Source: Flammeovirga pacifica
Lineage (GTDB): Bacteria; Bacteroidota; Bacteroidia; Cytophagales; Flammeovirgaceae
Assembly: GCF_000807855.2 (NCBI RefSeq)
Contig: NZ_JRYR02000002.1
Coordinates: forward strand, 449,756 to 513,755
Reading direction: 5' to 3'
Length of the DNA stretch: 64,000 nt
The notes beneath the pieces are model-generated. The model ran no database searches, was not told where the DNA came from, and saw nothing but the letters and a program-made list of their open reading frames with translations. The first letter of the stretch is position 1. Each line of letters begins with the position of its first letter. Shown here piece by piece: positions 54,355 to 63,779 of the stretch. The position numbers and the translations under genes are program-made.

Positions 54355-57300
54355 TTACTCTGCTTCAATAGCTTTATTTGCCTCATCTTCCTTCTTTTTT
54401 TTTCTTAAGAAATGAGAAGGCGGTACCCCAAATTCTTTCTTAAAACAGTTTCTAAAATATTTTAAATCACTGAATCCAACTTCATAGGTGACATCACTCA
54501 CACCATACCGTCCCATTTTGAGTAACTGTGCCGCTCTTTTTAGTCGGATATTTCTTATAAATATTTTTGCTGTTTGTTCTGTGAGTGCCTTTAATTTTTG
54601 ATTTAGTCGGAGAGGAGTTGTACCATACTCAAAAGCCATTCTCTCTACAGTAAATTTAGGATCAGAAATATGTTCTTCAACAATTGATACTAAACGATTC
54701 AAAAAGCGTTCATCTATAGACGTGAATGTTACCTCACTAGGTTGTGTATCAATATTGGTCCTAAAATTCTTTTGTAGACGTTTTCTATTTTCGATTAGTG
54801 TATTTATTCTAGCAAGAAGGACTTCTGAATTAAAAGGTTTGGTAACATAAGCATCTACACCGTATTCATATCCTTTTAATTTACTATCCTTAGAGTTCTT
54901 TGCGGTTAAAAGTATCATTGATAAATGACAAACTTGAGGGTCTTCACGAATCATTTTAGTCAGTTCATAACCATCCATTTTCGGCATCATTATATCAGAT
55001 AGGATCAAATTAGGCATGACTTCTTTAGCTAAATTGAAAGCAATTTCTCCATCTTCAGCCTTAAATACCTTATAGTTATCTTTCAATAACTCGTATAAAA
55101 GATCTAATATTTGGGGGTTATCATCAGCAATAACAATCTTTGGTTTAGTAGATAAGCTTAATTCTTCTTCTTGAGGAGTTAATTCATATTCCACTTGTAA
55201 TTCCGTTTCCTCTTTGTCTTCATTAATAGCTTCGAATGCCATATCATCTTTATATATCTCTTCTTCTAATGGGATACGAATGGTGAAAGTAGACCCTAGA
55301 TTTTTCTCACTTTCTACATGGATAGATCCATAATGCAATTCAACTAAACTTTTGGTAAATGATAGACCAATACCAGTACCATCACTCTTTGCTTTTGATT
55401 GATCATCTGCCTGATAAAACGGCTCAAATAAGTATTTTAATTGATCTTTATCTATTCCAAAACCTGTGTCTTTAATACTGATTTCAACATTACCTTCCAC
55501 TTGCTGAATTATGATTTTTACTTCTCCAGCATGTGTATACTTAAATGCATTGGATAACAAATTATACAAAACCTTCTTCAATTTATCTTCATCCAAATAA
55601 CCTATGATGCAATGTGACTTAATATCTAAGTTAAATTCAATACGTTCATAGTTGGCAAATTCTTTAAAAGAATGGAAAATTTGTTCTGTAAACAATACCC
55701 AATCTCTTTTTTTAACCTGTAAAGCCATATGGCCTTGTTCCATTTTTCTGAAATCCAATAATTGATTTACCAGATTCATTAAATGATTTACATTTTTATG
55801 AATGAGTTTAAAATATTTTTCTTTCTCTAAGGCAGAATAAGAAGAACCCTTATTTATCAATTGTTCTATAGGTGTATTAATTAGAGTGAGTGGAGTGCGA
55901 AGTTCATGAGAAATATTAGTAAAAAATTGTAATTTCATTTTACTTAAATGCTCTAATTTTTCACGCTCAAACTTTTCTAATTCTAATTGATGATGTTTGT
56001 TAACTGTAATTAAAGAGAACCTAGAGAAAAGGTAAATCAAACCTATGATTAATAAGCCATATAAACATTTTGCCCATAGTGTAGCCCACCAAGGTGAAGC
56101 AATGTCAATGTCTAAAAATAATGAATTCGGATTCCAAATATTATCTGCATTAGATGCTTTTACCTCTAGTGTGTAACTGCCAGGAGGAATATTAGTGTAT
56201 TTAGCGATTCTCAAATTGGCATCTGTAGTAATCCATTCTTTATCAAATCCGTTTAAACGATATTTATATTTATTTTTATAAGGAGATCCAAAATGTAGTC
56301 CAGCAAATTCTAATGCAAAACTGTTTTGATTATGATTCAAATGGATCTTTTGGGTGTATTCTATTTTATGTTTTAGAATTATATTACCATCTAGAGTGTC
56401 ATTTACATGAATACTTTTATTCAATACACTTAGATTGGTAAAAATAAGATCACCCACTAGATATTCGTCTACAATTTCATGAGGTGTGAAGTAATTAATC
56501 CCATTTACTCCACCAAACATTAAATCTCCATTTTTTAGTTTACATGATGATAAATCACTGAATTCGTTATCTTGTAGTCCATCTCTAATGTTATAATTCT
56601 TAATTTCTCTTGAATCTAAGTTGATCTTAGAAATACCATTATTAGAAGATATCCAAAGATTTTGATAATCATCTTCTAAAATTGATTTTATGATATTACT
56701 TGGCAATCCATCTTTTATGGTAATGTTCTCAAAAGAAATTGCAGATCCTGTTTGTAGGTTTGGATTGAAAACACTTATACCTCCACCCATAGTACCGATC
56801 CAAATCTCTCCATTAGAAGCTTCAAAAACAGGTAGAAGATAATTATAAGCTAAACTGTTGGGTACTTTTACACGATTTTGATAAACGATAAATTCAGGTG
56901 ATTCTTTCAATTTTTCTTCATTAGAAATATAGACTAAACCCTGTGATGAGCCTAACCAAACATTTCCATGTTGATCTATCATAATACTTCTAATGATTTT
57001 GATTTTACCTTTTTGGTTGTCTCCATCATATGTGATATTTTTCCATTCTATCTTATCGTTTTTACGAATGCCACGTATTAAACCATTTCCATAAGTTCCT
57101 AACCAAAGAATAGAATCACCTTCACTTTTTAAAGCAAAAGTTGGTACATCAATCTTTACTTCTAGCTGATGATCTAGTGAAATATCATGATTATCTTTTA
57201 TTTCAATATCATTATCAGTAATAAAGATTTTACCTTGTTTTCTATTCGCAAAAACTAATTGATCTCCCCATTCAACCACTCCGAAGGTGATGTTCGATTT

Positions 57301-58554
57301 ACTACCATCAAAAGTCACATTTTTATAACCCAATTTTAATCCATCATTTTGATGTTCCAAAACATTTAAAGTGCCTCCTTTTGTACCAATCCAAATACGG
57401 CCACGACTATCTTCATAAATTGATCGTACTTTATTGTAAGATAAACTTGAAGGATCGTTTGTTCTGTATATGTCTTTGAACCTCTTTCCATTTGGATTAT
57501 ATTTAATGACACCACCTCCTTTAGTACCTATCCATATAACACCTAACTTATCTTTGTATACTTTAGAGATAATGTTAATTTTTAGTGCTTCATTGTTTTC
57601 ACTATGGAAGTGCTTCTTTTTAATGTATTGTCCATTGACCTCATCATATTCCATAAAGAACAAACCTTCTTTTGTTCCTCCAATAAGATAATTATTAGGG
57701 TCAATGACCATTGTATTAACTACCGAATTCGTGACTTTTTTTAAGTTAAAGTTTTTTTGATCGAATGTGTAGATACCATTAAAACTACAGATGAAAATTC
57801 CTTTTTCATTTTCAACAATATCTTTTATGGTTATAGGTTTATTCTTATTGATACTTTTAAAAGTATAAAAGGGTTGATTACCGGATGGTTTTATTGCGAT
57901 CTGTAATCCTTTTTTTGAGGCAATCCATAAGTTATCATTTTCATCATTAAATATTTTTGTGATGAAATTATCTCTAATACCTTTTGGATTATGGTGGTTT
58001 ACAAAATACTTTGTGGCTTCAAATTCATCCTTTGTTAAATCATCTGCCTTAATACAATTCAGACCTTTGGTTGTTCCAATCCATATATTTCCCTCATCAT
58101 CTGATGCAATGGTTTGAATATTATTGGATGTGAAGATCTTCTTGATCTTAGTGTTTTTAAAAGTGGTCATCTCGCCTGTTCTAAGATCTAATCTGCACAC
58201 TCCTGCATTGAGTAATCCTATCCAAAGATGATTGTTTTGATCTTCTTGGAAACTACTAATAATATTGGATGAAAGTTGATGGGTGTCCATGCTATAATTA
58301 GTGAAAGTATAGCCATCAAATTTACTGATCCCAGCATTTGTACCAAACCACATAATACCTTTACTGTCTTGGTAAATGCTATTGATGTCGTTTTGAATTA
58401 ATCCATTTTTTGTTGAATATAATTCAATGTCAAATACAATTTCTGCATCATTTGCTTTTAGTAGAGTTGCAGAAAGAGAAATTAATAATACAGTGACAAT
58501 TGTGATAAGAGAAAAAGAGTTTTGATAGTAATAGTGCTTCATCTGATATTTCAT
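54355..58554 (-). CDS. Hybrid two-component system regulator (HTCS)
   Basis: 1399 residues in one polypeptide. A signal/anchor helix (~15-33) leads a periplasmic two-propeller sensor of Reg_prop repeats (~40-690, e.g. 'SIYQDSKGIMWFGTNAGISK'). A Y_Y_Y domain follows (~715-800, 'YKYRLNGFDKEWITTDANLR'), then one membrane helix, a histidine kinase ('NISHELRTPLTLINTPIEQL', His883), an ATPase domain, a receiver ('LILSDIMMPKMDG', Asp1187) and an AraC-type DNA-binding domain ('IRLKRAAQLLKMGRYGVSDV'). All catalytic residues are intact. HTCS proteins bind an oligosaccharide in the periplasm and activate their locus. It is adjacent to susC, reading the same way, and divergent from the second fucosidase gene. 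Confidence 0.96.
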   Translation of the reverse strand: MKYQMKHYYYQNSFSLITIVTVLLISLSATLLKANDAEIVFDIELYSTKNGLIQNDINSIYQDSKGIMWFGTNAGISKFDGYTFTNYSMDTHQLSSNIISSFQEDQNNHLWIGLLNAGVCRLDLRTGEMTTFKNTKIKKIFTSNNIQTIASDDEGNIWIGTTKGLNCIKADDLTKDEFEATKYFVNHHNPKGIRDNFITKIFNDENDNLWIASKKGLQIAIKPSGNQPFYTFKSINKNKPITIKDIVENEKGIFICSFNGIYTFDQKNFNLKKVTNSVVNTMVIDPNNYLIGGTKEGLFFMEYDEVNGQYIKKKHFHSENNEALKINIISKVYKDKLGVIWIGTKGGGVIKYNPNGKRFKDIYRTNDPSSLSYNKVRSIYEDSRGRIWIGTKGGTLNVLEHQNDGLKLGYKNVTFDGSKSNITFGVVEWGDQLVFANRKQGKIFITDNDIEIKDNHDISLDHQLEVKIDVPTFALKSEGDSILWLGTYGNGLIRGIRKNDKIEWKNITYDGDNQKGKIKIIRSIMIDQHGNVWLGSSQGLVYISNEEKLKESPEFIVYQNRVKVPNSLAYNYLLPVFEASNGEIWIGTMGGGISVFNPNLQTGSAISFENITIKDGLPSNIIKSILEDDYQNLWISSNNGISKINLDSREIKNYNIRDGLQDNEFSDLSSCKLKNGDLMFGGVNGINYFTPHEIVDEYLVGDLIFTNLSVLNKSIHVNDTLDGNIILKHKIEYTQKIHLNHNQNSFALEFAGLHFGSPYKNKYKYRLNGFDKEWITTDANLRIAKYTNIPPGSYTLEVKASNADNIWNPNSLFLDIDIASPWWATLWAKCLYGLLIIGLIYLFSRFSLITVNKHHQLELEKFEREKLEHLSKMKLQFFTNISHELRTPLTLINTPIEQLINKGSSYSALEKEKYFKLIHKNVNHLMNLVNQLLDFRKMEQGHMALQVKKRDWVLFTEQIFHSFKEFANYERIEFNLDIKSHCIIGYLDEDKLKKVLYNLLSNAFKYTHAGEVKIIIQQVEGNVEISIKDTGFGIDKDQLKYLFEPFYQADDQSKAKSDGTGIGLSFTKSLVELHYGSIHVESEKNLGSTFTIRIPLEEEIYKDDMAFEAINEDKEETELQVEYELTPQEEELSLSTKPKIVIADDNPQILDLLYELLKDNYKVFKAEDGEIAFNLAKEVMPNLILSDIMMPKMDGYELTKMIREDPQVCHLSMILLTAKNSKDSKLKGYEYGVDAYVTKPFNSEVLLARINTLIENRKRLQKNFRTNIDTQPSEVTFTSIDERFLNRLVSIVEEHISDPKFTVERMAFEYGTTPLRLNQKLKALTEQTAKIFIRNIRLKRAAQLLKMGRYGVSDVTYEVGFSDLKYFRNCFKKEFGVPPSHFLRKKKKEDEANKAIEAE

Positions 58555-59040
58555 ATTAAGTACATTGTTCTACAGTTGCATATTGTAGTTGTAATTTATT
58601 AACAGGGGGAAATTACAATTATTTATCCCTTTTAGAGTAGCTATGGGGTATTAATAAAAATAACACCCGTTAAAATGGACTAAAATCAAGTGTTCTTTAA
58701 TTGTAGCCCAACACTTTATAAATAAACAGCAGTTTACCTTTGTTAAAACTAATAGTGCTATTACCCAAAACCGTTACTTCATGTACATATTCTGTATCCT
58801 TGGTTCAATATTCACTATCATTTAGTGGATATTAGCTGAAGTATCAAAAATGGTCAATTGCTGTATAAAATGACTTGATTTTTTGTCCTGCAATTTCTCC
58901 CCCTATAATGGAGGTAATATTTACTAAGTCTTTTATAAGCACATTTTACATTTGATTTATCGAGTTGGTAAGACATCAACATCAGTCTATACTCTAAGAC
59001 TGAATTATGAGATAGAATGTCGAAGTATAAATCAAGTAGT
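58555..59040. other. Divergent regulatory region between sensor and fucosidase
   Basis: No gene visible. It contains several G-tract motifs: AGGGGGAAATT near 58603, ATTTATCCC near 58622, TGGGGTATTAAT near 58645 and TCTCCCCCTATAATGG near 58896. It also has a stem-loop around 58818-58842 (AATATTCACTA with TAGTGGATATT, one G-U). These are candidates for sensor-controlled promoter elements. In-frame codons from 59017 could extend the fucosidase by eight residues but precede its lipobox signal. Confidence 0.45.
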
Positions 59041-60642
59041 ATGAAATTTTTAAAAACATTAACGGCCTCTGCTTTAATTGCTTTATCGGCTTGCCAAATG
59101 CAACCAAAGCAACAAGAGTTGGATACAAGTCAAAAATTTACGGAAGATTGGGAATCTCTTTCCAAAGTAAATAAATCGCCTGAATGGTTTAAGGACGCAA
59201 AATTTGGTATTTATACCCACTGGGGACCTGTTTCTGGTGCTTTTGTAAATATGAAGCCAGGTTTCAAGATGGGTGGATGGCATGGTATGCTTATGTATGG
59301 CAAAAATGGTATTCCGAATTGGAGAACAGGGAAGTTACCAAAAAAGAAAGATGGTACTATCAATACTAATCCTACAAGTAATTATGTTCATCATGTTGAA
59401 CAATTTGGGGATCCTGCTGAGTTCGGGTATAAATATTTGATCGAGAACTTTAAAACTACAGGTTTTGATGCTCAGAAATGGGCAGAACTTTTCGAGAAAT
59501 CTGGTGCTAAATATGCAGGTCCAGTGGCAATGCATCATGATAATTTTGCCATGTGGGATGCTAAGTCAACGCGTTGGAATTCTAAAAACTATGGCGGAGT
59601 AGATGTTTCAAAAGAATTAAAAGAAGAAGTAGAAAAAAGAGGAATGAAGTTTATCGCTTCTTTTCATCATGCCTTTACATGGAAGTATTTTGCACCTGCT
59701 CATGAATATGGAGGAGTAGATCCAAAAGACTATGATCTATATACTGATCCTCATGATTTCTATAATAACACTCCAACAGATCGTTTTTACGATGAATGGT
59801 GGGCAAAGTTAAAGGAATATATCGACGTCTATCAACCAGATATTATTTGGTTTGATTGGTGGTTAGAAAATATGAATGACGCATCTAGACAAAAATTCTT
59901 AGCCTATTATTATAACAAGGCCCAAGAATGGGACAAAGAAGTGGCTGTTTTGTATAAAGAATCTACCTTTCCGGAGGTTTCTGCAGTAAGAGATTACGAA
60001 AGAGGACGTCCAAACCAACCCAAAAAAGAGACTTGGATTACTGATACCTCTCCTGGTACTTGGTTTTACAGATCTAATGCAAAATTTGTATCTACTAATG
60101 AATTAGTGGATATCTTGATTGATATTGTTTCTAAAAATGGGAATATGCTGTTAAATGTACCTCCTAATCCTGATGGAACTATACCATTTGAAATGGAAAA
60201 TCTGTTAATTGAAATGGGAGAATGGTTAGCAATTAATGGTGATGCTATTTATGGTACAAGAACATGGAAAACTTTTGGTGAAGGCCCTACTAGAATACCT
60301 GCAGGAGGTCATAAAATCGAAAGAAATAAAATTGTTTATAACGAAAAAGATATCAGGTTTACTAAGAAAAACGAGAGTGAGTTTTATGCCTTAGTTATGG
60401 ATACTCCAAAGGGAGATATAGAAATTAAATCCTTGAGTACAGAATTAGGTATACTGAATAATCAAATTGAAAAAGTAATCTTATTAGGTAGTAATGAAGA
60501 GTTACAATGGGAAAGAAATGAAAAAGGGCTAGTAATCAAAAAGCCAAAAAGTTTCCCATCCAACTTTGCACACGCTTTTAAGATTCAATGCGAAGGTTAC
60601 CAAGAAACAGAATTAGGTGGAGAACTAGAGCAAACACTTTAG
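59041..60642 (+). CDS. GH29 alpha-L-fucosidase, lipoprotein (copy 2)
   Basis: 533 residues from the ATG at 59041, chosen over 59017 because it gives a signal peptide with lipobox ALSAC (Cys18), identical in length and position to copy 1. The GH29 residues are at the same positions: His60 in 'GIYTHWGPVSG', 'MHHDNFAMWDAKSTRWNS' and nucleophile Asp272 in 'IIWFDWWLEN'. Nearly every motif is shared with the gene at 42374, so they are recent paralogues. It heads an operon with the divergent GH29-like gene and the aldose epimerase, opposite to the hybrid sensor gene. Confidence 0.92.
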   Translation: MKFLKTLTASALIALSACQMQPKQQELDTSQKFTEDWESLSKVNKSPEWFKDAKFGIYTHWGPVSGAFVNMKPGFKMGGWHGMLMYGKNGIPNWRTGKLPKKKDGTINTNPTSNYVHHVEQFGDPAEFGYKYLIENFKTTGFDAQKWAELFEKSGAKYAGPVAMHHDNFAMWDAKSTRWNSKNYGGVDVSKELKEEVEKRGMKFIASFHHAFTWKYFAPAHEYGGVDPKDYDLYTDPHDFYNNTPTDRFYDEWWAKLKEYIDVYQPDIIWFDWWLENMNDASRQKFLAYYYNKAQEWDKEVAVLYKESTFPEVSAVRDYERGRPNQPKKETWITDTSPGTWFYRSNAKFVSTNELVDILIDIVSKNGNMLLNVPPNPDGTIPFEMENLLIEMGEWLAINGDAIYGTRTWKTFGEGPTRIPAGGHKIERNKIVYNEKDIRFTKKNESEFYALVMDTPKGDIEIKSLSTELGILNNQIEKVILLGSNEELQWERNEKGLVIKKPKSFPSNFAHAFKIQCEGYQETELGGELEQTL

Positions 60643-60763
60643 ATGATATATAAGGTAGGGAGTAGTTGAGAAATTTTTATTTCCAATTACTCTCTTTATA
60701 TAAAATCGAAAAATTCTTGAGCTACAATTTTTGAAAAGTATGTCATTTTGAATTTAAAAACAC

Positions 60764-62257
60764 ATGTCTAAAGCAATTAGCATACTATTAACTTTAATTG
60801 TTCTTATTATTCTTGGATTTACTATTACAGGGAAAAAGAGTAATGAACAACAGCAAACCACTTATGAAGAAAATTGGGAGTCTATACAAAAGTATGAGGT
60901 TCCTTTATGGTTTAACGATACCAAATTAGGGATTTTTGTAGAGTGGGGAATATATAATGTTCCAGCAATTAAATCACCTAATTATGCGCGTTGGATGGAT
61001 CTTGATAGTGTACAATACAACGCTAAAGGAAAAATAATTAATTATGAACCACACCCTCTACATCAGTATCATTTAAATACTTGGGGAGGAAAAAAGGAAT
61101 ACGAAGACTTTTTACCTCAACTACATTATCAGCAATTTGATGCCTTTGAATGGGTAAATTTATTTAAAACATCAGGAGCAAAATATGTGGTGGCAGTAGC
61201 AGAACATCATGATGGATTTGCCCTATATAATTCGCATCACACCAAATTTAATGCACTCCAATTAGGACCAAAAAGAGATTTAGCTAAAGAATTGTTGACA
61301 GCACTAAAAAGCCAAAAATTAAAAACAGGTTTGTCGTCTCATTATGCACACCATTGGAACTTTTACCCATTATCAAAAGGGCCTCTAACTGCCCAAAAGT
61401 TAGATCAAGCAGTAAGTAAAGAATTTATGCAACATTGGTGGAATAGAACTACAGATATAATTGATCAATATCAGCCGGATATTTTGTGGTTTGATTTCTT
61501 TATAAATAGAAATGAATTTAAGCCTTATCACGAAAAGTTAGCAGCCTATTATTACAATAAAGGCATTCAGAATAGACAAGAAGTGGTTTTGCAAACACAA
61601 AGCAAAAACAAAGAAGCCTTTCCTGCTGGGACCAATATCTTAAACTACAATTATTCTAAAATTAAAGATATAGTACCAGGCAAATGGCAGGCAAATATTC
61701 CTTTAATAAAATACTTGGATTACACGAATGGAATAGGGAAACAAAAAAAGACAAAATGGATTATTGAAGATTTTATTGATGTTATCAGCAAAAACGGGAA
61801 TGTCCTTTTACATGTATTCCCGAATGCTGATGGTACTATTTCTACTGCTCAAAAAGATATTTTGATGGATATGGGTGAATGGATTCAAAGAAATGAAAAA
61901 GCCATTTATGGTTCAAAACCTTGGACCCATTTTGGAGAAGGTGCATTATCTGCATACAAAAACTCTATGATGCAAAAATTAAAATCAAAATATGAAAAAG
62001 AAGATAAATATCGATTTACAGTAAATAACGGAAAGTTGTATTTGTTTTTAATGAATACTACAAAAGACGGTTTTTTAAGATTACCTCAATTTAGAAATTC
62101 ATTGATGGATAACGTTAGTTGTATTAAAGTGTTAGGTGAAGATAAAAAAGTGGAATGGAAGCAAACTCAGGATGCTTTAATTATATATTTACCTCAAGAG
62201 AAAACTAAGAGGTATACACAAGTCTATGAAATAGAGTTTGATCAAAAATTAAATTAA
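60764..62257 (+). CDS. Divergent GH29-family protein
   Basis: 497 residues with an N-terminal hydrophobic segment and no lipobox (MSKAISILLTLIVLIILGFT), so membrane-anchored or cleaved. The GH29 barrel is recognisable: 'AEHHDGFALYNSHHTKFNA' has the His-His pair, the nucleophile is Asp244 in 'ILWFDFFIN', and 'NGNVLLHVFPNADGTI' leads the C-terminal domain. The usual 'GIFxHWG' is 'GIFVEWGIYNVP': Glu60 replaces the fucose-contacting His. Either specificity differs (another 6-deoxy or galacto-sugar) or activity is lost. It is 121 bases after the GH29 copy 2 gene and 6 bases before the epimerase gene. Confidence 0.85.
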   Translation: MSKAISILLTLIVLIILGFTITGKKSNEQQQTTYEENWESIQKYEVPLWFNDTKLGIFVEWGIYNVPAIKSPNYARWMDLDSVQYNAKGKIINYEPHPLHQYHLNTWGGKKEYEDFLPQLHYQQFDAFEWVNLFKTSGAKYVVAVAEHHDGFALYNSHHTKFNALQLGPKRDLAKELLTALKSQKLKTGLSSHYAHHWNFYPLSKGPLTAQKLDQAVSKEFMQHWWNRTTDIIDQYQPDILWFDFFINRNEFKPYHEKLAAYYYNKGIQNRQEVVLQTQSKNKEAFPAGTNILNYNYSKIKDIVPGKWQANIPLIKYLDYTNGIGKQKKTKWIIEDFIDVISKNGNVLLHVFPNADGTISTAQKDILMDMGEWIQRNEKAIYGSKPWTHFGEGALSAYKNSMMQKLKSKYEKEDKYRFTVNNGKLYLFLMNTTKDGFLRLPQFRNSLMDNVSCIKVLGEDKKVEWKQTQDALIIYLPQEKTKRYTQVYEIEFDQKLN

Positions 62258-62263
62258 TTAGAA

Positions 62264-63388
62264 ATGAATATCAAAAAGTTAATCTTATTCTTTTTACTGA
62301 TAAGTTCTGGACTGATGGGACAGAAAAAAGAGTTTAAGTACTCTAAAAAATTATGGGGAAAATCAGAACATCAAAAAGTCTTTTTATTAAAGCTTACCAA
62401 CCCCAACGGAATGAGTATTGAATTAACAAATTATGGGGCCATTTTAGTGAGTACATTTGTTCCTGATAAAGAGAATAACTTTGAGGATGTAGTGTTGGGG
62501 TTTGACAATTTAGCTCAATATCAAAAACCAAATCCTTTATTTGGTGCAACCGTGGGCCGATATGCCAATAGAATTAGGAATGGACAGTTTTCTATCAACG
62601 GAAAATCATATCAGTTAGATACTAAAGGAGAAAAACATAGTATTCATGGTGGTGGAGAATTTAGTAGTGCACTTTGGCATTTGGATGATGTTATCAAAAG
62701 AGATCATGAAATTGGGGTGGTGTTCACTTATTATTCTAAAGAGGGGACTCATGGTTTTCCCGGTAATGTAAATAATAAAGTAATTTACTATCTAACTAAA
62801 AACAACGAGGTTAGGATTGAATTTGAAGCTACAACAGATAAAGACACACATATCAGTATGACCAATCATTCTTACTTTAACCTGAATGGATTAAAGCAAA
62901 ATATATTTAATCAAAAAATTCGAATTGATGCAGATTATATAACTGAAATTGATCAGGATATTGTTCCTACAGGCCAATTGGAAAGAGTAATAAATACTGA
63001 AAAAGATTTGACAAAAGAAGTAGCCATCAAAGAGCATATTTTTGAGTTAAATAATTATGGATACCATTTTTGTTATGTTTTTAATAAAAAAGAAAAAGAG
63101 GCCAAAGAAGTAATTTTTGTATCTGATCCTTTATCAGGAAGAACTTTAACCGTAGAAACAACTCAGCCTTCTGTACAATTTTACACTGGAAATGCTTTGG
63201 ATGGTAGGTTTGTTGGCAAAGAAGGGATTACTTATGGTAAACACATCGCTTTTTGTTTAGAAACACAACATTTACCCGATACACCTAATCATCCAAACTT
63301 TCCAAGTTCATTATTAAAAGTAGGGGAGACTTATAAGGAATATGTGACTTATAAATTTGGTATTGCTAACTCTTCTGAGATGAAGTAA
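62264..63388 (+). CDS. galM: Aldose 1-epimerase, exported
   Basis: 374 residues. It has a signal peptide (cleavage near 'LMGQK', residue ~20), so it acts outside the cytoplasm. GalM signatures: 'GATVGRYANRI', 'HSIHGGGEFSSALWH', 'MTNHSYFNLNG' with the catalytic His, and the C-terminal 'CLETQHLPDTPNHPNFPS' with the catalytic Glu. Mutarotases interconvert alpha and beta anomers of free sugars; here it likely equilibrates fucose or galactose-type products released by the neighbouring GH29 enzymes. It starts 6 bases after the GH29-like gene; a terminator follows 75 bases beyond its stop. Confidence 0.93.
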   Translation: MNIKKLILFFLLISSGLMGQKKEFKYSKKLWGKSEHQKVFLLKLTNPNGMSIELTNYGAILVSTFVPDKENNFEDVVLGFDNLAQYQKPNPLFGATVGRYANRIRNGQFSINGKSYQLDTKGEKHSIHGGGEFSSALWHLDDVIKRDHEIGVVFTYYSKEGTHGFPGNVNNKVIYYLTKNNEVRIEFEATTDKDTHISMTNHSYFNLNGLKQNIFNQKIRIDADYITEIDQDIVPTGQLERVINTEKDLTKEVAIKEHIFELNNYGYHFCYVFNKKEKEAKEVIFVSDPLSGRTLTVETTQPSVQFYTGNALDGRFVGKEGITYGKHIAFCLETQHLPDTPNHPNFPSSLLKVGETYKEYVTYKFGIANSSEMK

Positions 63389-63462
63389 TAATTATGATAC
63401 AATTTATCCTTATGAAGATCAATTGGTTGAGTTGTAAATTTATGAATATATAAATTATTCTT

Positions 63463-63497
63463 AAGGGTTTGGCTAGATTTAGCTAAACCCTTGTTGT
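63463..63497 (+). terminator. Terminator after the epimerase gene
   Basis: AAGGGTTTGGCTA pairs with TAGCTAAACCCTT (one G-U) around GATT and is followed by GTTGTTTTT. The rest of the gap (63498-63731) shows nothing I can name. Confidence 0.85.
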
Positions 63498-63731
63498 TTT
63501 TAATCATGTGAAAATATATATCAATTTACCTGATTAGAATTTGAGAAAGAAAGTAGTGCCTTTAAAAAATAAGCAGATGAATGAATAGGTATGGTCGTAA
63601 AAGTTTCGAATAATAATATTGTTAGTAAAGTACTGTTTAATAGTTGTTTAGTTGGTGTGTTTTAAGCTGTTGTATAATTATTGGATTTATTTCTTTTGAT
63701 TTGTGATGTATTTTTATACTTTTGTTTAAGA

Positions 63732-63778
63732 TTTAAACATTATTAGCCATGAGCTAATCTTTACATATAATGTTTAAA
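63732..63778 (+). promoter_or_regulatory. Long perfect inverted repeat abutting a start codon
   Basis: TTTAAACATTAT at 63732-63743 pairs perfectly with ATAATGTTTAAA at 63767-63778, enclosing a small hairpin TAGC/GCTA (63744-63747 with 63753-63756). It ends one base before the ATG at 63780, so a folded message would hide the ribosome site; as DNA it could be an operator. Confidence 0.55.
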
Positions 63779-63779
63779 T

